26,109 nucleotides of DNA from Micromonosporaceae bacterium (lineage in GTDB: Bacteria; Actinomycetota; Actinomycetes; Mycobacteriales; Micromonosporaceae), in assembly GCA_019689695.1 (NCBI GenBank), contig JADGHA010000005.1:1-26109 (forward strand), given 5' to 3'. Below the pieces are notes generated by a model that saw nothing but the letters and a program-made list of their open reading frames with translations, ran no database searches and had not been told where the DNA came from. Positions 15,498 to 22,711 of the stretch are shown piece after piece. Every line of letters starts with the position of its first letter. Position 1 is the first letter of the stretch. The position numbers were made by a program, and so were the translations under genes.

Positions 15498-16250
15498 GTG
15501 ACGGCTGATCCACTCGTACTCCTGCCCGAGGTGCACCGGGCCACGGACCGCCTCATCCACACGGTCAGCACGCTCACCGGTGACGACGCGGCCCTGCCCT
15601 CGCTGCTGCCGGGTTGGACCCGGGGACACGTGATAACCCATGTCGCGCGTAGCGGCGACGCGTTGGTGAACCTGCTCACCTGGGCGCGGACCGGCACACC
15701 GCTGCCGGCGTACCCCAGCGCGGCTGCCCGGGCCGCAGACATCGAGGCCGGCGCGAGCCGCCCGCTCGACGAGCTGCTGGCCGACCTGCGGGCCTCCGCC
15801 GACCGCTTCGACCAGGCCGTGGCCGCGATGCCGGCCCCGGCCTGGTCCAACCTGGTCCAGCTGCCCAGCGGCGCCGAGGCCCCGGCCGCCGCCGTTCCCT
15901 GGCAGCGGCTGCGCGAGCTGGAGGTGCACCATGTCGACCTCGCCGCCGCGTACCGGCCGGAGGACTGGCCGGAGTCGTTCACCCAGCGGCTGCTGTTGGA
16001 GGCGGCGGCCGATCTCGGCGCCCGCCCCGAGACCCCACCGCTGGTGCTGCATCCGGACGACTGGGACCGCGAGGTGACCGTCGGCGACCCGGCCCGGACG
16101 GAACGCGACGGCAGTCGGGGCAACACCCACACGCCCACGGTCCGCGGCCCGGCGTACGCGCTCGCCGCCTGGCTGACCGGCCGCCGCGACGGCTCCCAGC
16201 TCACCATCTCGCCACCGCAGCCGCTGCCCGAACTCCCCCGCTGGAAGTGA
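15498..16250 (+). CDS. Maleylpyruvate isomerase-family mycothiol-dependent enzyme
   Basis: Members of the MDMPI family have a DinB-like four-helix bundle that binds a divalent metal and use mycothiol as thiol cofactor; the founding member isomerises maleylpyruvate in gentisate breakdown. The 250-residue protein has the metal triad at the right spacing: H48 (GHVITHVA), E140 and H144 (LRELEVHHVDL). The C-terminal domain (about 165-250) is the usual small alpha/beta MDMPI-C region. The true substrate is unknown, because most family members are not maleylpyruvate isomerases and no gentisate genes are near. GTG 15498 is chosen from the family N-terminus and the TAGGGT seven bases upstream. The next gene starts seven bases after the stop, so the two are probably co-transcribed and may act on one thiol adduct. 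Confidence 0.88.
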   Translation: MTADPLVLLPEVHRATDRLIHTVSTLTGDDAALPSLLPGWTRGHVITHVARSGDALVNLLTWARTGTPLPAYPSAAARAADIEAGASRPLDELLADLRASADRFDQAVAAMPAPAWSNLVQLPSGAEAPAAAVPWQRLRELEVHHVDLAAAYRPEDWPESFTQRLLLEAAADLGARPETPPLVLHPDDWDREVTVGDPARTERDGSRGNTHTPTVRGPAYALAAWLTGRRDGSQLTISPPQPLPELPRWK

Positions 16251-16257
16251 GACGACG

Positions 16258-16917
16258 ATGCCGTACACCGGAGATGTCACGCCCGGCGGCCCGCCGGACG
16301 TACGCGAGCTTTCCGCGCTGACCATCACCAAGGTGTCGGTCGGCCCCATGGACAACAACGCGTACCTGCTGCGCTGCGCCGAGACCGGCGATCAGCTGCT
16401 GATCGACGCGGCGAACGAGCCGCAGCGCCTGCTGTCGCTGCTCGGCACCGGAAGTTTGTCCACTGTGGTCACCACGCATCGGCACCAGGACCACTGGCAG
16501 GCACTGTCGGATGTGGTCGCCGCGACCGGTGCGCGGGCGGTGGCACATGCGGCGGACGCGGATGCCCTGCCGGTGCCGGTGGAGCCGGTGGCGGACGGGG
16601 ACACGATCACCGTCGGCCGGGTGTCGCTGGAGGTGATCCACCTGGTGGGCCACACGCCCGGCTCGATCGCCCTGCTCTACCGCGACCCGACGCCCGGCGG
16701 CTTCCCGCACCTGTTCACCGGGGACAGCCTGTTCCCGGGCGGGGTGGGCAACACCCGCGGCAACGCGGCCAACTTCGCTTCGCTGATCAACGACGTGGAG
16801 CGGAAGCTGTTCGACCGGCTGCCGGACGAGACGTGGTTCTACCCTGGCCACGGCCGCGACTCGACGCTCGGTGCCGAACGCCCGTCCCTCCCCGAGTGGC
16901 GCGCCCGCGGCTGGTGA
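16258..16917 (+). CDS. MBL-fold metal-dependent hydrolase
   Basis: The 219-residue protein is a compact metallo-beta-lactamase-fold hydrolase of the glyoxalase II/thioesterase type. The metal-binding set is complete: H74, H76, D78, H79 (THRHQDHW), H132 (GHTPGS), D156 (FTGDSLFPGG) and H198 (YPGHGRDS). Proteins of this group often hydrolyse thiol esters such as S-acyl mycothiol or glutathione adducts. Together with the mycothiol-dependent neighbour seven bases upstream, this suggests a detoxification pair; that link is inference. The ATG at 16258 has only a weak ribosome-binding site and may rely on coupling. A 7-bp hairpin with a 12-base loop (16953-16978) follows the stop. Confidence 0.9.
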   Translation: MPYTGDVTPGGPPDVRELSALTITKVSVGPMDNNAYLLRCAETGDQLLIDAANEPQRLLSLLGTGSLSTVVTTHRHQDHWQALSDVVAATGARAVAHAADADALPVPVEPVADGDTITVGRVSLEVIHLVGHTPGSIALLYRDPTPGGFPHLFTGDSLFPGGVGNTRGNAANFASLINDVERKLFDRLPDETWFYPGHGRDSTLGAERPSLPEWRARGW

Positions 16918-16952
16918 CCAGCCGTCGGCGGCCCGGCACAACTCGCTGGGCC

Positions 16953-16978
16953 GGCAGTCCACCACGTCCCTGACTGCC
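16953..16978 (+). terminator. Possible hairpin terminator after the MBL hydrolase gene
   Basis: GGCAGTC (16953-16959) pairs with GACTGCC (16972-16978), 35 bases past the MBL stop. There is no U-tract, so termination is uncertain. Confidence 0.3.
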
Positions 16979-17008
16979 AGGGCACCGCGGGTCACCGGGC
17001 TGGACGGT

Positions 17009-17036
17009 TTGCGGGTTCATCGCAGCCGGCTATGGT
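17009..17036 (+). promoter_or_regulatory. Candidate promoter for Rieske gene 3
   Basis: TTGCGG (17009-17014) and TATGGT (17031-17036) are separated by 16 bases and lie 37 bases before the ATG at 17074. The upstream ATG at 17032 falls inside the -10 box, which supports the later start. Confidence 0.45.
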
Positions 17037-17073
17037 TCTCAGCACGGTCGGCCTGGACCAGAGGGGTGGGGGC

Positions 17074-17565
17074 ATGGGCGTGGCAGCACAGGTGAAGCGG
17101 CCGTCGCGGCGGGTGGTCGTCGCAGCCCCGTGCGCCGCCGGATTGGCCGCGCTGCTCGCCGGCTGCGCCACCAACGACGCGTCCGGTGGTCTGCCCGCCG
17201 CGCCGCCTGCCAGCCCTGCTGACCCAGGTGCGGCCGACCCGGCCGAGCCCGCCCGGACCGCCGGCGGCCGGCCCGACGGTGCGGCCCCGCTGGCCCGGGT
17301 CTCCGAGATACCGGTCGGCGGCGGGAAGATTTTCGCCGACCGGGGCGTGGTGATCACCCAGCCGACGGCCGGCACGATCAAGGCGTTCTCCGCCGCCTGC
17401 ACGCACCAGGGCTGCACGGTGGCGCGGGCGCGAACCACCATCGATTGCCTGTGCCACGGCAGCAGGTTCGACATCGCCGACGGATCGGTCGTCGCCGGGC
17501 CCGCGCCGCGGGGACTGCCACCGGTGGCGGTCAGGGTAAGTGGTGGCACGATCACTCTGGCCTGA
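17074..17565 (+). CDS. Rieske 2Fe-2S lipoprotein-like protein (paralogue 3)
   Basis: The 163-residue protein has a twin-arginine motif (RPSRRVVVAA, R12-R13), a lipobox-like LLAGC with C31, a Pro/Ala/Asp-rich linker (about 38-70) and a C-terminal Rieske domain. Ligands are C109, H111 (CTHQGC) and C125, H128 (CLCH), with C114 and C127 for the disulfide. It shares with paralogue 2 the block EIPVGGGKIF and with both paralogues the block TQPTAG, so the three probably arose by duplication. ATG 17074 is chosen because GAGGGG lies just upstream and the earlier ATG overlaps a promoter. It faces the opposite way to the other two copies. It is probably an extracytoplasmic, membrane-tethered electron carrier. 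Confidence 0.87.
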   Translation: MGVAAQVKRPSRRVVVAAPCAAGLAALLAGCATNDASGGLPAAPPASPADPGAADPAEPARTAGGRPDGAAPLARVSEIPVGGGKIFADRGVVITQPTAGTIKAFSAACTHQGCTVARARTTIDCLCHGSRFDIADGSVVAGPAPRGLPPVAVRVSGGTITLA

Positions 17566-17571
17566 AATCCC

Positions 17572-17590
17572 GACGGTGTGACGACCGTCA
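17572..17590. promoter_or_regulatory. Nested dyads upstream of the Rossmann oxidoreductase gene
   Basis: TGACG-AC-CGTCA (17579-17590) is a perfect short dyad, and GACGGT/ACCGTC (17572-17577 with 17584-17589) overlaps it. It lies 82 bases before the next gene and could be an operator or a weak terminator of the Rieske gene. Confidence 0.3.
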
Positions 17591-17671
17591 TACCGCACAG
17601 GTCGGACGCCTACCGGTGATCAGCGTGGGAAGAGACGCCGGCAGGCTGGCTCACGACCGACTGGAGTGCAC

Positions 17672-18298
17672 ATGAAGATCGGGATCATCGGCGCGGGTCA
17701 CATCGGTGGCACCCTGACCCGCCGGCTGCGGGCGCTCGGCCATCAGGTCACCGTGGCCAACTCGCGGGGACCGCAGACCCTCACCGACCTCGTCGCGGAG
17801 ACCGGGGCCGAGGCCGCCACCGCCGACGAAGCGGCGAAAACCGGTGAGGTGGTGATCGTCTCGGTGCCGCTGCGCGCCGTCCCCGATCTGCCGGCCGAGG
17901 CATTCACCGGCAAGATCGTCATCGACACCAACAACTACTACCCCCAGCGCGACGGCCACATCGCCTCCATCGACGCGAAGCGGGCCACCTCCAGCCGGTG
18001 GGTCGCCGACCTGCTCCCCGGTGCCCGGGTGGTCAAGGCCTTCAACACCATCTACGCCGACCACCTGATGCAGCTCGGCCGCCCGCCGGACCGGCGGGAC
18101 CGGATCGCGCTGCCGGTGGCCGGCGACGACGCGGAGGCGAAGAGGATTGTCATGGGCCTGGTCGAGGAGCTGGGCTTCGACCCGGTGGACGCGGGTAGCC
18201 TCGACGACAGCTGGCGGCAGGAGCCGGAGACCCCGGTCTACGGCTCCGACCGGGACGCCACCGGCGTACGGGAGGGATTGGCCGCCGCGAAGCTGTAG
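17672..18298 (+). CDS. NADPH-dependent F420 reductase-like / NADP oxidoreductase-family protein
   Basis: The 208-residue protein starts with a dinucleotide-binding Rossmann motif, GIIGAGHIGGTL (4-15). NSRGP (29-33) follows at the end of beta-2, a Ser-Arg pair typical of NADP(H) preference. This matches the COG2085 family, which includes F420H2:NADP oxidoreductase; many members have no proven substrate. The conserved DTNNYYPQRDG and VVKAFNTIYADHL segments are family features. ATG 17672 has GGAG five bases upstream; the GTG at 17666 is too close to it. The gene's last 61 bases overlap the 3' end of the convergent membrane-protein gene. A link to the upstream Rieske gene is possible but unproven. 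Confidence 0.85.
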   Translation: MKIGIIGAGHIGGTLTRRLRALGHQVTVANSRGPQTLTDLVAETGAEAATADEAAKTGEVVIVSVPLRAVPDLPAEAFTGKIVIDTNNYYPQRDGHIASIDAKRATSSRWVADLLPGARVVKAFNTIYADHLMQLGRPPDRRDRIALPVAGDDAEAKRIVMGLVEELGFDPVDAGSLDDSWRQEPETPVYGSDRDATGVREGLAAAKL

Positions 18299-19440
18299 CC
18301 CGATTCGGCTGCCGGCGGCACCGCCGTCCTGGGCTGGCCGGCGCCCACCACGGCGGGCTCGTGACGGGCGGCCGCCCCGCGCTCGTCACCGCCGGCCGCG
18401 GCGGGCTCGTCACCGCCGGCCGCGGCGGGCGAATCGCCGTGGCCGCGCTTGTACGGCACCTTCTCCAGCAGCTCCTGCGCCCGCCGGTCGATCAGGGCGG
18501 TCAGCGCCTGCTGGCCGGCGCCCAGCAGGACCGCGTAGGCGAGGATCTGACCTGAGGAGTCCAGATCGGTCAGGCCCGGGATGAACCGGCCGTGGATGAG
18601 CAGCAGACCGGTCAGCGCGGACAGCGCGCCGGACGGCAGCTTGGCCAGGGCCAGCGCCAGCGGCACCCCGTACGGGGTGATGGTGCCCTGCAGCCGGCGG
18701 ATCGAGAACGCGGCGGCCAGCGCGCCGCCGGTGGCGCCGAGCACCGCAACCGCCAGTGCGTCCCGGCCGGATGCGACCGTCCCGGTAGGACAGATCTGGC
18801 CCCGCTCGCCGAAGCACATCGGCACCGTGGACGGCCACTGTAGACCCATGGCGACCAGTGCGCCGACGAGCAGGAGCATGACCGCCGTGACCGCGCAGAG
18901 GATGTTCCGGAAGCTGCGCAGCCGGGCGTACTGGGCGTCCACGGCACCGTACGCCCACTCCAGCGCGGTTTGCAGGGCCCACCGCTTGGTCTGGACGGCG
19001 CGCTCGCCGGTGGCCTGCCCGACCGCCTCCTCCACCGCCTGCCGGCGCGTCTCGGTCCGCGGCATGGTGGCCCGCATCCGCACCAGGGCCGAGCGCAGCT
19101 GCTCGTCCAGTTCGTCCGCGGGCACGTACCGGGCGAGCAGGATCCGGGCCGCGTGCAGGTTGGTGAACGCCTGGTTGATCGCGCTGCCGGTCAGCCAGAC
19201 GCCGGGGCTGCGGGTGGAGCAGGCGGCAATCTGTTCCGCCTCGTCCAGCAACCTCCGGATGCGGTCGAAGCGGTCCGCGGGTGCGGCGTCGCCCTGTTCG
19301 CGGGCGCGGTCGAGCTCGTCCCGGGCCAGCGCCACCCGCGCGCGGATGACGTGCTGCCAGTACGCGCCCGGACTGGACATCCTGCGCGAGGCGAAGCGCG
19401 GGAGGAGCCGGCACGGCTTCGATGCGGCGGCGCTGGTCAT
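18238..19440 (-). CDS. Predicted four-helix membrane protein of unknown function
   Basis: The 400-residue protein has no recognised domain. Residues 1-175 are predicted to be helical, charged and cytosolic. Four hydrophobic segments follow at about 179-200, 228-246, 258-283 and 298-316. C209 and C217 lie in the loop between the first two, possibly outside the cell and able to form a disulfide. The 70-residue C-terminal tail is Ala/Gly/Pro-rich; part is coded by a perfect 24-bp tandem duplication (18381-18428). ATG 19440 has GGAG six bases upstream and lies only 16 bases after the stop of the protease-hydrolase gene, so the two form an operon. The end overlaps the convergent oxidoreductase gene by 61 bases. 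Its function may be to anchor or execute the action of the upstream enzyme, which is inference only. Confidence 0.8.
   Translation of the reverse strand: MTSAAASKPCRLLPRFASRRMSSPGAYWQHVIRARVALARDELDRAREQGDAAPADRFDRIRRLLDEAEQIAACSTRSPGVWLTGSAINQAFTNLHAARILLARYVPADELDEQLRSALVRMRATMPRTETRRQAVEEAVGQATGERAVQTKRWALQTALEWAYGAVDAQYARLRSFRNILCAVTAVMLLLVGALVAMGLQWPSTVPMCFGERGQICPTGTVASGRDALAVAVLGATGGALAAAFSIRRLQGTITPYGVPLALALAKLPSGALSALTGLLLIHGRFIPGLTDLDSSGQILAYAVLLGAGQQALTALIDRRAQELLEKVPYKRGHGDSPAAAGGDEPAAAGGDERGAAARHEPAVVGAGQPRTAVPPAAESGYSFAAANPSRTPVASRSEP
18381..18428. repeat. Perfect 24-bp tandem duplication in the membrane-protein tail
   Basis: Two identical 24-bp units (18381-18404 and 18405-18428) encode DEPAAAGG-type repeats; a third, diverged unit lies at 18357-18380. 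The unit length keeps the frame, so copy number could vary without breaking the gene. Confidence 0.85.
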
Positions 19441-19456
19441 GGCAGGCTCCGTTACC

Positions 19457-21505
19457 TCACTCGGCCCGCAGCCCGTCCGCGACGGCCCGGGCCACCCGGG
19501 CATCGGCGAGATACTCGGCGATGTCGTGCGCGCGGTCCTTGGCGTTGGCGGTCAGCACTTCGGTGATGCCGCGGCCCCATACCTGGCTCAAGGGACAGCC
19601 GATGGACACGGCGTCCGCCGCGCACCAGGCGTTCAGCCAGCTACCCAGCCGCTCGGGGCGGTGCGGGCCGCCGGCGACGAGTCGCTTGTAGACAGCGTCC
19701 AGGCCGAGCGGGCTGCCGGCCGTGACCAGGGCGTCCACCTGGATGCCAGCGGGCAGCCGGGTGAGCAGGTCCATCGCCACCACCGTGCCGAGGCTGTGAC
19801 TGACCAGTACGACGCGGCCGGCCGCGGGCAGGCAGCCCAGCACCGCGTCCAGGACCAGGTCGCGCACGGCCGGGCGGTCCAGGTAGGCGGCCACATCCTT
19901 GAACACGGCCGCGATGAACGCCTCGTCCAGCCCGCTGCGGTCGGCCAGCCACCCCAACGGCCGGCGCAACCGGCCGACCAGGCCGTCGACGATGCCCTCC
20001 TGCAGGTCAGCCTGCGCCGACGTCGGCATGCCGGCGCGGTACGCCGCCTCGGTGAGCAGCTCCTCATAGAGGGCGGCCGAGGTGTCGGCCAGCGCCTCCC
20101 GCCCGTCCACCGCGCTGGCCAGGACATCGCCGTAGAACGGGAACCACACGTCCGCCGGGTCGACGGTGGGCAGGCCCGCGCCGCCCAGCCCGCTGGCGAG
20201 GCCGGCGGTCCAGGCCGCCCGCAGCCGCACCGGATCCCGGCCCTGCTGGCTTCGTCCGTGCAGGAACACCAGGTGGGTTGTGCCGCCGAGCGGCGGCCTG
20301 CGGGCCGGCACGCGAGCGGCGCCGGCAGTGACCACGGCGCCGGCAGTGACTACGGCACCGGCGGTGACCACGGTGCCGGCAGTGGCCACGGCGCTGCCGG
20401 CGACCGCGGGCCCGCCGGCCACGAGCTCGACGGTCGGGCCCGGTGCGGCCGCGCCGGGCTGGACAGCGGTGATGACCGGGGATTCGCCGGGCGGCAGCGC
20501 CTGTGGACCGAGCTCGGCCAGCACCTGCCGTTCGGCCTCGGTGAGCGGTCGTGTGTGCAGGTGCGTCAGCAGCACGCTGGCCCGTACGCCTTCGTTGGCG
20601 ACCCACTGCACGGCGGCCTCACCGTCCTGCGGCTGCCACCGGGTGCCGTCCGCCTTGAGCCAGTTGCCTCGCGCGTCGGTCCGGGGCACTCCACTGTGGT
20701 GCAGTGCGACCACCTCCCACTGGTCGTTGTAGACCGGGGATCCGGAGTTTCCCGGCTCGGTGTCGGTGGTGTAGTGCAGGAACTCGTCGAGCTCGTTGCG
20801 CAGGAAGTTGTTGCGGACCGCCACCTCCTTGAGCCGACCCATCGGGTGGCCGACCACGTTCACCGGCTCGCCGATGACGATCTTCCCCTGCTGCCAGACC
20901 AGCCGGTTCCAGCCGAACTCCACGCCGGGCGGCCGCCCGTCCGCACCGGGTGCCACCGCGACCAGGGTGTAGTCCAAGTGCTGGTCGGTGAGGAAGAGAG
21001 CGGCCGGGTCGAGCCGGTAGGCAGCGACCGTCGCCGGCCTGTTGTCCACGTCGGTTTCGCAGTTGAACTCGACCACGCAGACCGCGGCCGCACCCGGCTC
21101 CGGCAGGACGTGATTGTTGGTCAGCAGCAGCCGCGGCCCGACCAGGAATCCCGTCCCGAACGGCACCCGCCGGCCGTTGCGGTCCTCCGCGACGCGACCG
21201 ACGGTACGTGCGGCGCGGGCGCCGCGGGCGAGGAAGTTGACCGCCTGCAGGTCGTTGGACGCGTCGATGATGCGCTCCAGCAGTACCGTGCGGTCGACGG
21301 TGTCGCCGGTGGCCACCGCGCGCAGGACCGCCTCGGCCGGCACGTGCCCCACCCGGGCCAGCCGGCCGAAACGGGCCTCGGCCTGCGCCGCGGTGGCGAC
21401 CGCGCGGGTGCTCTCGGCGCGCTGGCGCTGTTCGATCTCCGCGCGCTCGTGTCTGGTGCCGCGGTAGCGGGTGGCCGCCGCGTCGGCCTGTGCGATGCGG
21501 TCCAT
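19457..21505 (-). CDS. Trypsin-like protease / alpha-beta hydrolase fusion protein
   Basis: The 682-residue protein joins three parts. Residues 1-105 are helical and end in LLERIIDASNDLQAVNFLARG, a segment resembling those that precede trypsin domains in some bacterial multidomain effectors. Residues about 112-315 are a trypsin/V8-like serine protease: H132 (LLLTNNHVL), D178 (LDYTLVAV) and S254 (PGNSGSPVYN). A linker with 18-bp DNA repeats (VVTAGA units) follows. Residues about 408-682 are an alpha/beta hydrolase: HLVFLHG for the oxyanion loop, nucleophile S571 (SHSLGT), a probable acid at D631 and H660 (AHDIAEYL). No signal peptide is seen, so it is probably cytosolic. ATG 21505 lacks a good ribosome-binding site; an upstream GTG at 21541 is possible. 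It is followed after 16 bases by the membrane-protein gene. Substrates are unknown. Confidence 0.85.
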   Translation of the reverse strand: MDRIAQADAAATRYRGTRHERAEIEQRQRAESTRAVATAAQAEARFGRLARVGHVPAEAVLRAVATGDTVDRTVLLERIIDASNDLQAVNFLARGARAARTVGRVAEDRNGRRVPFGTGFLVGPRLLLTNNHVLPEPGAAAVCVVEFNCETDVDNRPATVAAYRLDPAALFLTDQHLDYTLVAVAPGADGRPPGVEFGWNRLVWQQGKIVIGEPVNVVGHPMGRLKEVAVRNNFLRNELDEFLHYTTDTEPGNSGSPVYNDQWEVVALHHSGVPRTDARGNWLKADGTRWQPQDGEAAVQWVANEGVRASVLLTHLHTRPLTEAERQVLAELGPQALPPGESPVITAVQPGAAAPGPTVELVAGGPAVAGSAVATAGTVVTAGAVVTAGAVVTAGAARVPARRPPLGGTTHLVFLHGRSQQGRDPVRLRAAWTAGLASGLGGAGLPTVDPADVWFPFYGDVLASAVDGREALADTSAALYEELLTEAAYRAGMPTSAQADLQEGIVDGLVGRLRRPLGWLADRSGLDEAFIAAVFKDVAAYLDRPAVRDLVLDAVLGCLPAAGRVVLVSHSLGTVVAMDLLTRLPAGIQVDALVTAGSPLGLDAVYKRLVAGGPHRPERLGSWLNAWCAADAVSIGCPLSQVWGRGITEVLTANAKDRAHDIAEYLADARVARAVADGLRAE
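20328..20399. repeat. 18-bp tandem repeats in the protease-hydrolase linker
   Basis: Four 18-bp units (starting at 20328, 20346, 20364 and 20382) with about 2-5 differences each encode six-residue V-V-T-A-G-A-type repeats between the protease and hydrolase domains. They look like an in-frame, potentially length-variable hinge. Confidence 0.8.
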
Positions 21506-21523
21506 GCCAAGTGGGAGGCGGGC

Positions 21524-21560
21524 GCGCCGCCCGAGATACACGCCGAGCGCCGCCCGAGAT
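21524..21560. repeat. Pair of 14-bp direct repeats upstream of the protease-hydrolase start
   Basis: GCGCCGCCCGAGAT occurs at 21524-21537 and at 21547-21560, a 23-bp period, just upstream of ATG 21505. It could be a two-site operator. If translation starts at the GTG at 21541, part of it is coding instead. Confidence 0.4.
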
Positions 21561-21627
21561 GCGGCGGTCAGGCTCGCCTCGCCCGCCGTGGCCGGCGGCG
21601 TCTGGCGTGCGCGGCAACCGGCCGACC

Positions 21628-22590
21628 TCAGCCAGCACGGAACGTGCGCCGGTAAGCGCCGGGCGCCACGCCGACCGTCGCCCGCATGTGCTGGCGCAAC
21701 GAAGCGGCCGTGCCGAAGCCGGACAGCGCAGCCACCCGGCCGATCGGCAGGTCGGTGGTCTCCAGCAGCCGGCGAGCGTGCTCGACGCGTTGCAGCAGCA
21801 GCCATCGGCCCGGGCTCACCCCGGTCTCCGCCCGGAATCGGCGGGTAAATGTCCGCACGCTCATCCGGGCGTGCCCGGCCAACTGCTCCAGCGTGAGCGG
21901 CCGGTCCAGCCGGGCCAGCGCCCAGGCGCGGGTGGCCGCGGTCGAGGCGCCCCCCGACTCGGGCAGCGGGCGCTCGATGAACTGCGACTGCCCACCGTCG
22001 CGCCAGGCCGGCACCACGCACTTGCGGGCCGCCCGGTTGGCCACCTCGCTGCCATGGTCCCGGCGGACCACGTGCAGGCACAGGTCGATTCCCGCCGCGA
22101 CACCGGCGGAGGTGAGCACGTCGCCGTCGTCGACGAAGAGCACGTCCGGGTCGAGCTTGACCTGCGGGTGGCGGCGGCGGAACTCGTCGGCGTACATCCA
22201 GTGCGTGGCCCCGGGCCGGCCGGCGACCCGCCCGGCGGCGGCGAGCACGAAGGCGCCGGTGCAGATGGACATCACCCGGGCACGGCGGGCCGCGGCACGC
22301 AGCGCCGCGTGCACTGCCGGCGGGCCGCCGCCGAAGGCGACCCGCCAGTGAACTCCGGGCACGACCACCGTGTCGGCGCCGTCGAGCAGCTCCAGGCCGT
22401 GCCGTCCGTGGACCGAGAAGCCGGTATCGGTACTTACCGCGGCGGCACCCGGCGTGCACACCTCGACCTCGTAGTACCGATGGCCGGAGCGGTCCAGTGC
22501 AGCGGCGAAGACCTGGCAAGCCACCCCGACGTCGAACGGGACCACGCCGTCCAGCGCCACCACGGCGACCCGGTGCCGCACCGCCGCCAC
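21628..22590 (-). CDS. GlxA-family transcriptional regulator (DJ-1/PfpI + AraC HTH)
   Basis: The 320-residue protein has an N-terminal DJ-1/PfpI-like domain (about 7-175) with the nucleophile-elbow-like Cys C110 in SICTGAFVLAAAG. The C-terminal AraC-type double helix-turn-helix (about 228-320) has the usual RTFTRRFRAETGVSPGRWLL and final GFGTAASLRQHM signatures. Such proteins are usually activators responding to an unknown small molecule through the PfpI-like domain. The start is a GTG with GGAGGTG nine bases upstream. It is divergent from the MFS gene, with a perfect 8-bp dyad between them, so it probably controls that transporter. It also lies 122 bases upstream of, and on the same strand as, the protease-hydrolase operon, and could be co-transcribed with it. 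Confidence 0.92.
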   Translation of the reverse strand: MAAVRHRVAVVALDGVVPFDVGVACQVFAAALDRSGHRYYEVEVCTPGAAAVSTDTGFSVHGRHGLELLDGADTVVVPGVHWRVAFGGGPPAVHAALRAAARRARVMSICTGAFVLAAAGRVAGRPGATHWMYADEFRRRHPQVKLDPDVLFVDDGDVLTSAGVAAGIDLCLHVVRRDHGSEVANRAARKCVVPAWRDGGQSQFIERPLPESGGASTAATRAWALARLDRPLTLEQLAGHARMSVRTFTRRFRAETGVSPGRWLLLQRVEHARRLLETTDLPIGRVAALSGFGTAASLRQHMRATVGVAPGAYRRTFRAG

Positions 22591-22640
22591 CCGCCTTCAC
22601 CTCCGACCGAGAGTGCTCCCCGGGCCCCGCACCCCCGGGT

Positions 22641-22675
22641 TGGCCGGATTCTTTCACATATTGGCATTCCGGCCA
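22641..22675. promoter_or_regulatory. Dyad in the glxA-type regulator/MFS divergent promoter region
   Basis: TGGCCGGA (22641-22648) and TCCGGCCA (22668-22675) are perfect inverted repeats around a 19-base AT-rich centre, unusual in this GC-rich DNA. The position in the 121-base divergent gap makes it the best candidate operator or promoter core for both genes. Confidence 0.5.
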
Positions 22676-22711
22676 CTCGTCGGTGCCTTGTTCGTGATCA
22701 AGTATTGCGGG

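Noticed and set aside
15498..16250. Naming the MDMPI gene as a true maleylpyruvate isomerase
   Set aside because: Only the family and metal triad are visible. No gentisate pathway genes are near, and the family is functionally diverse.
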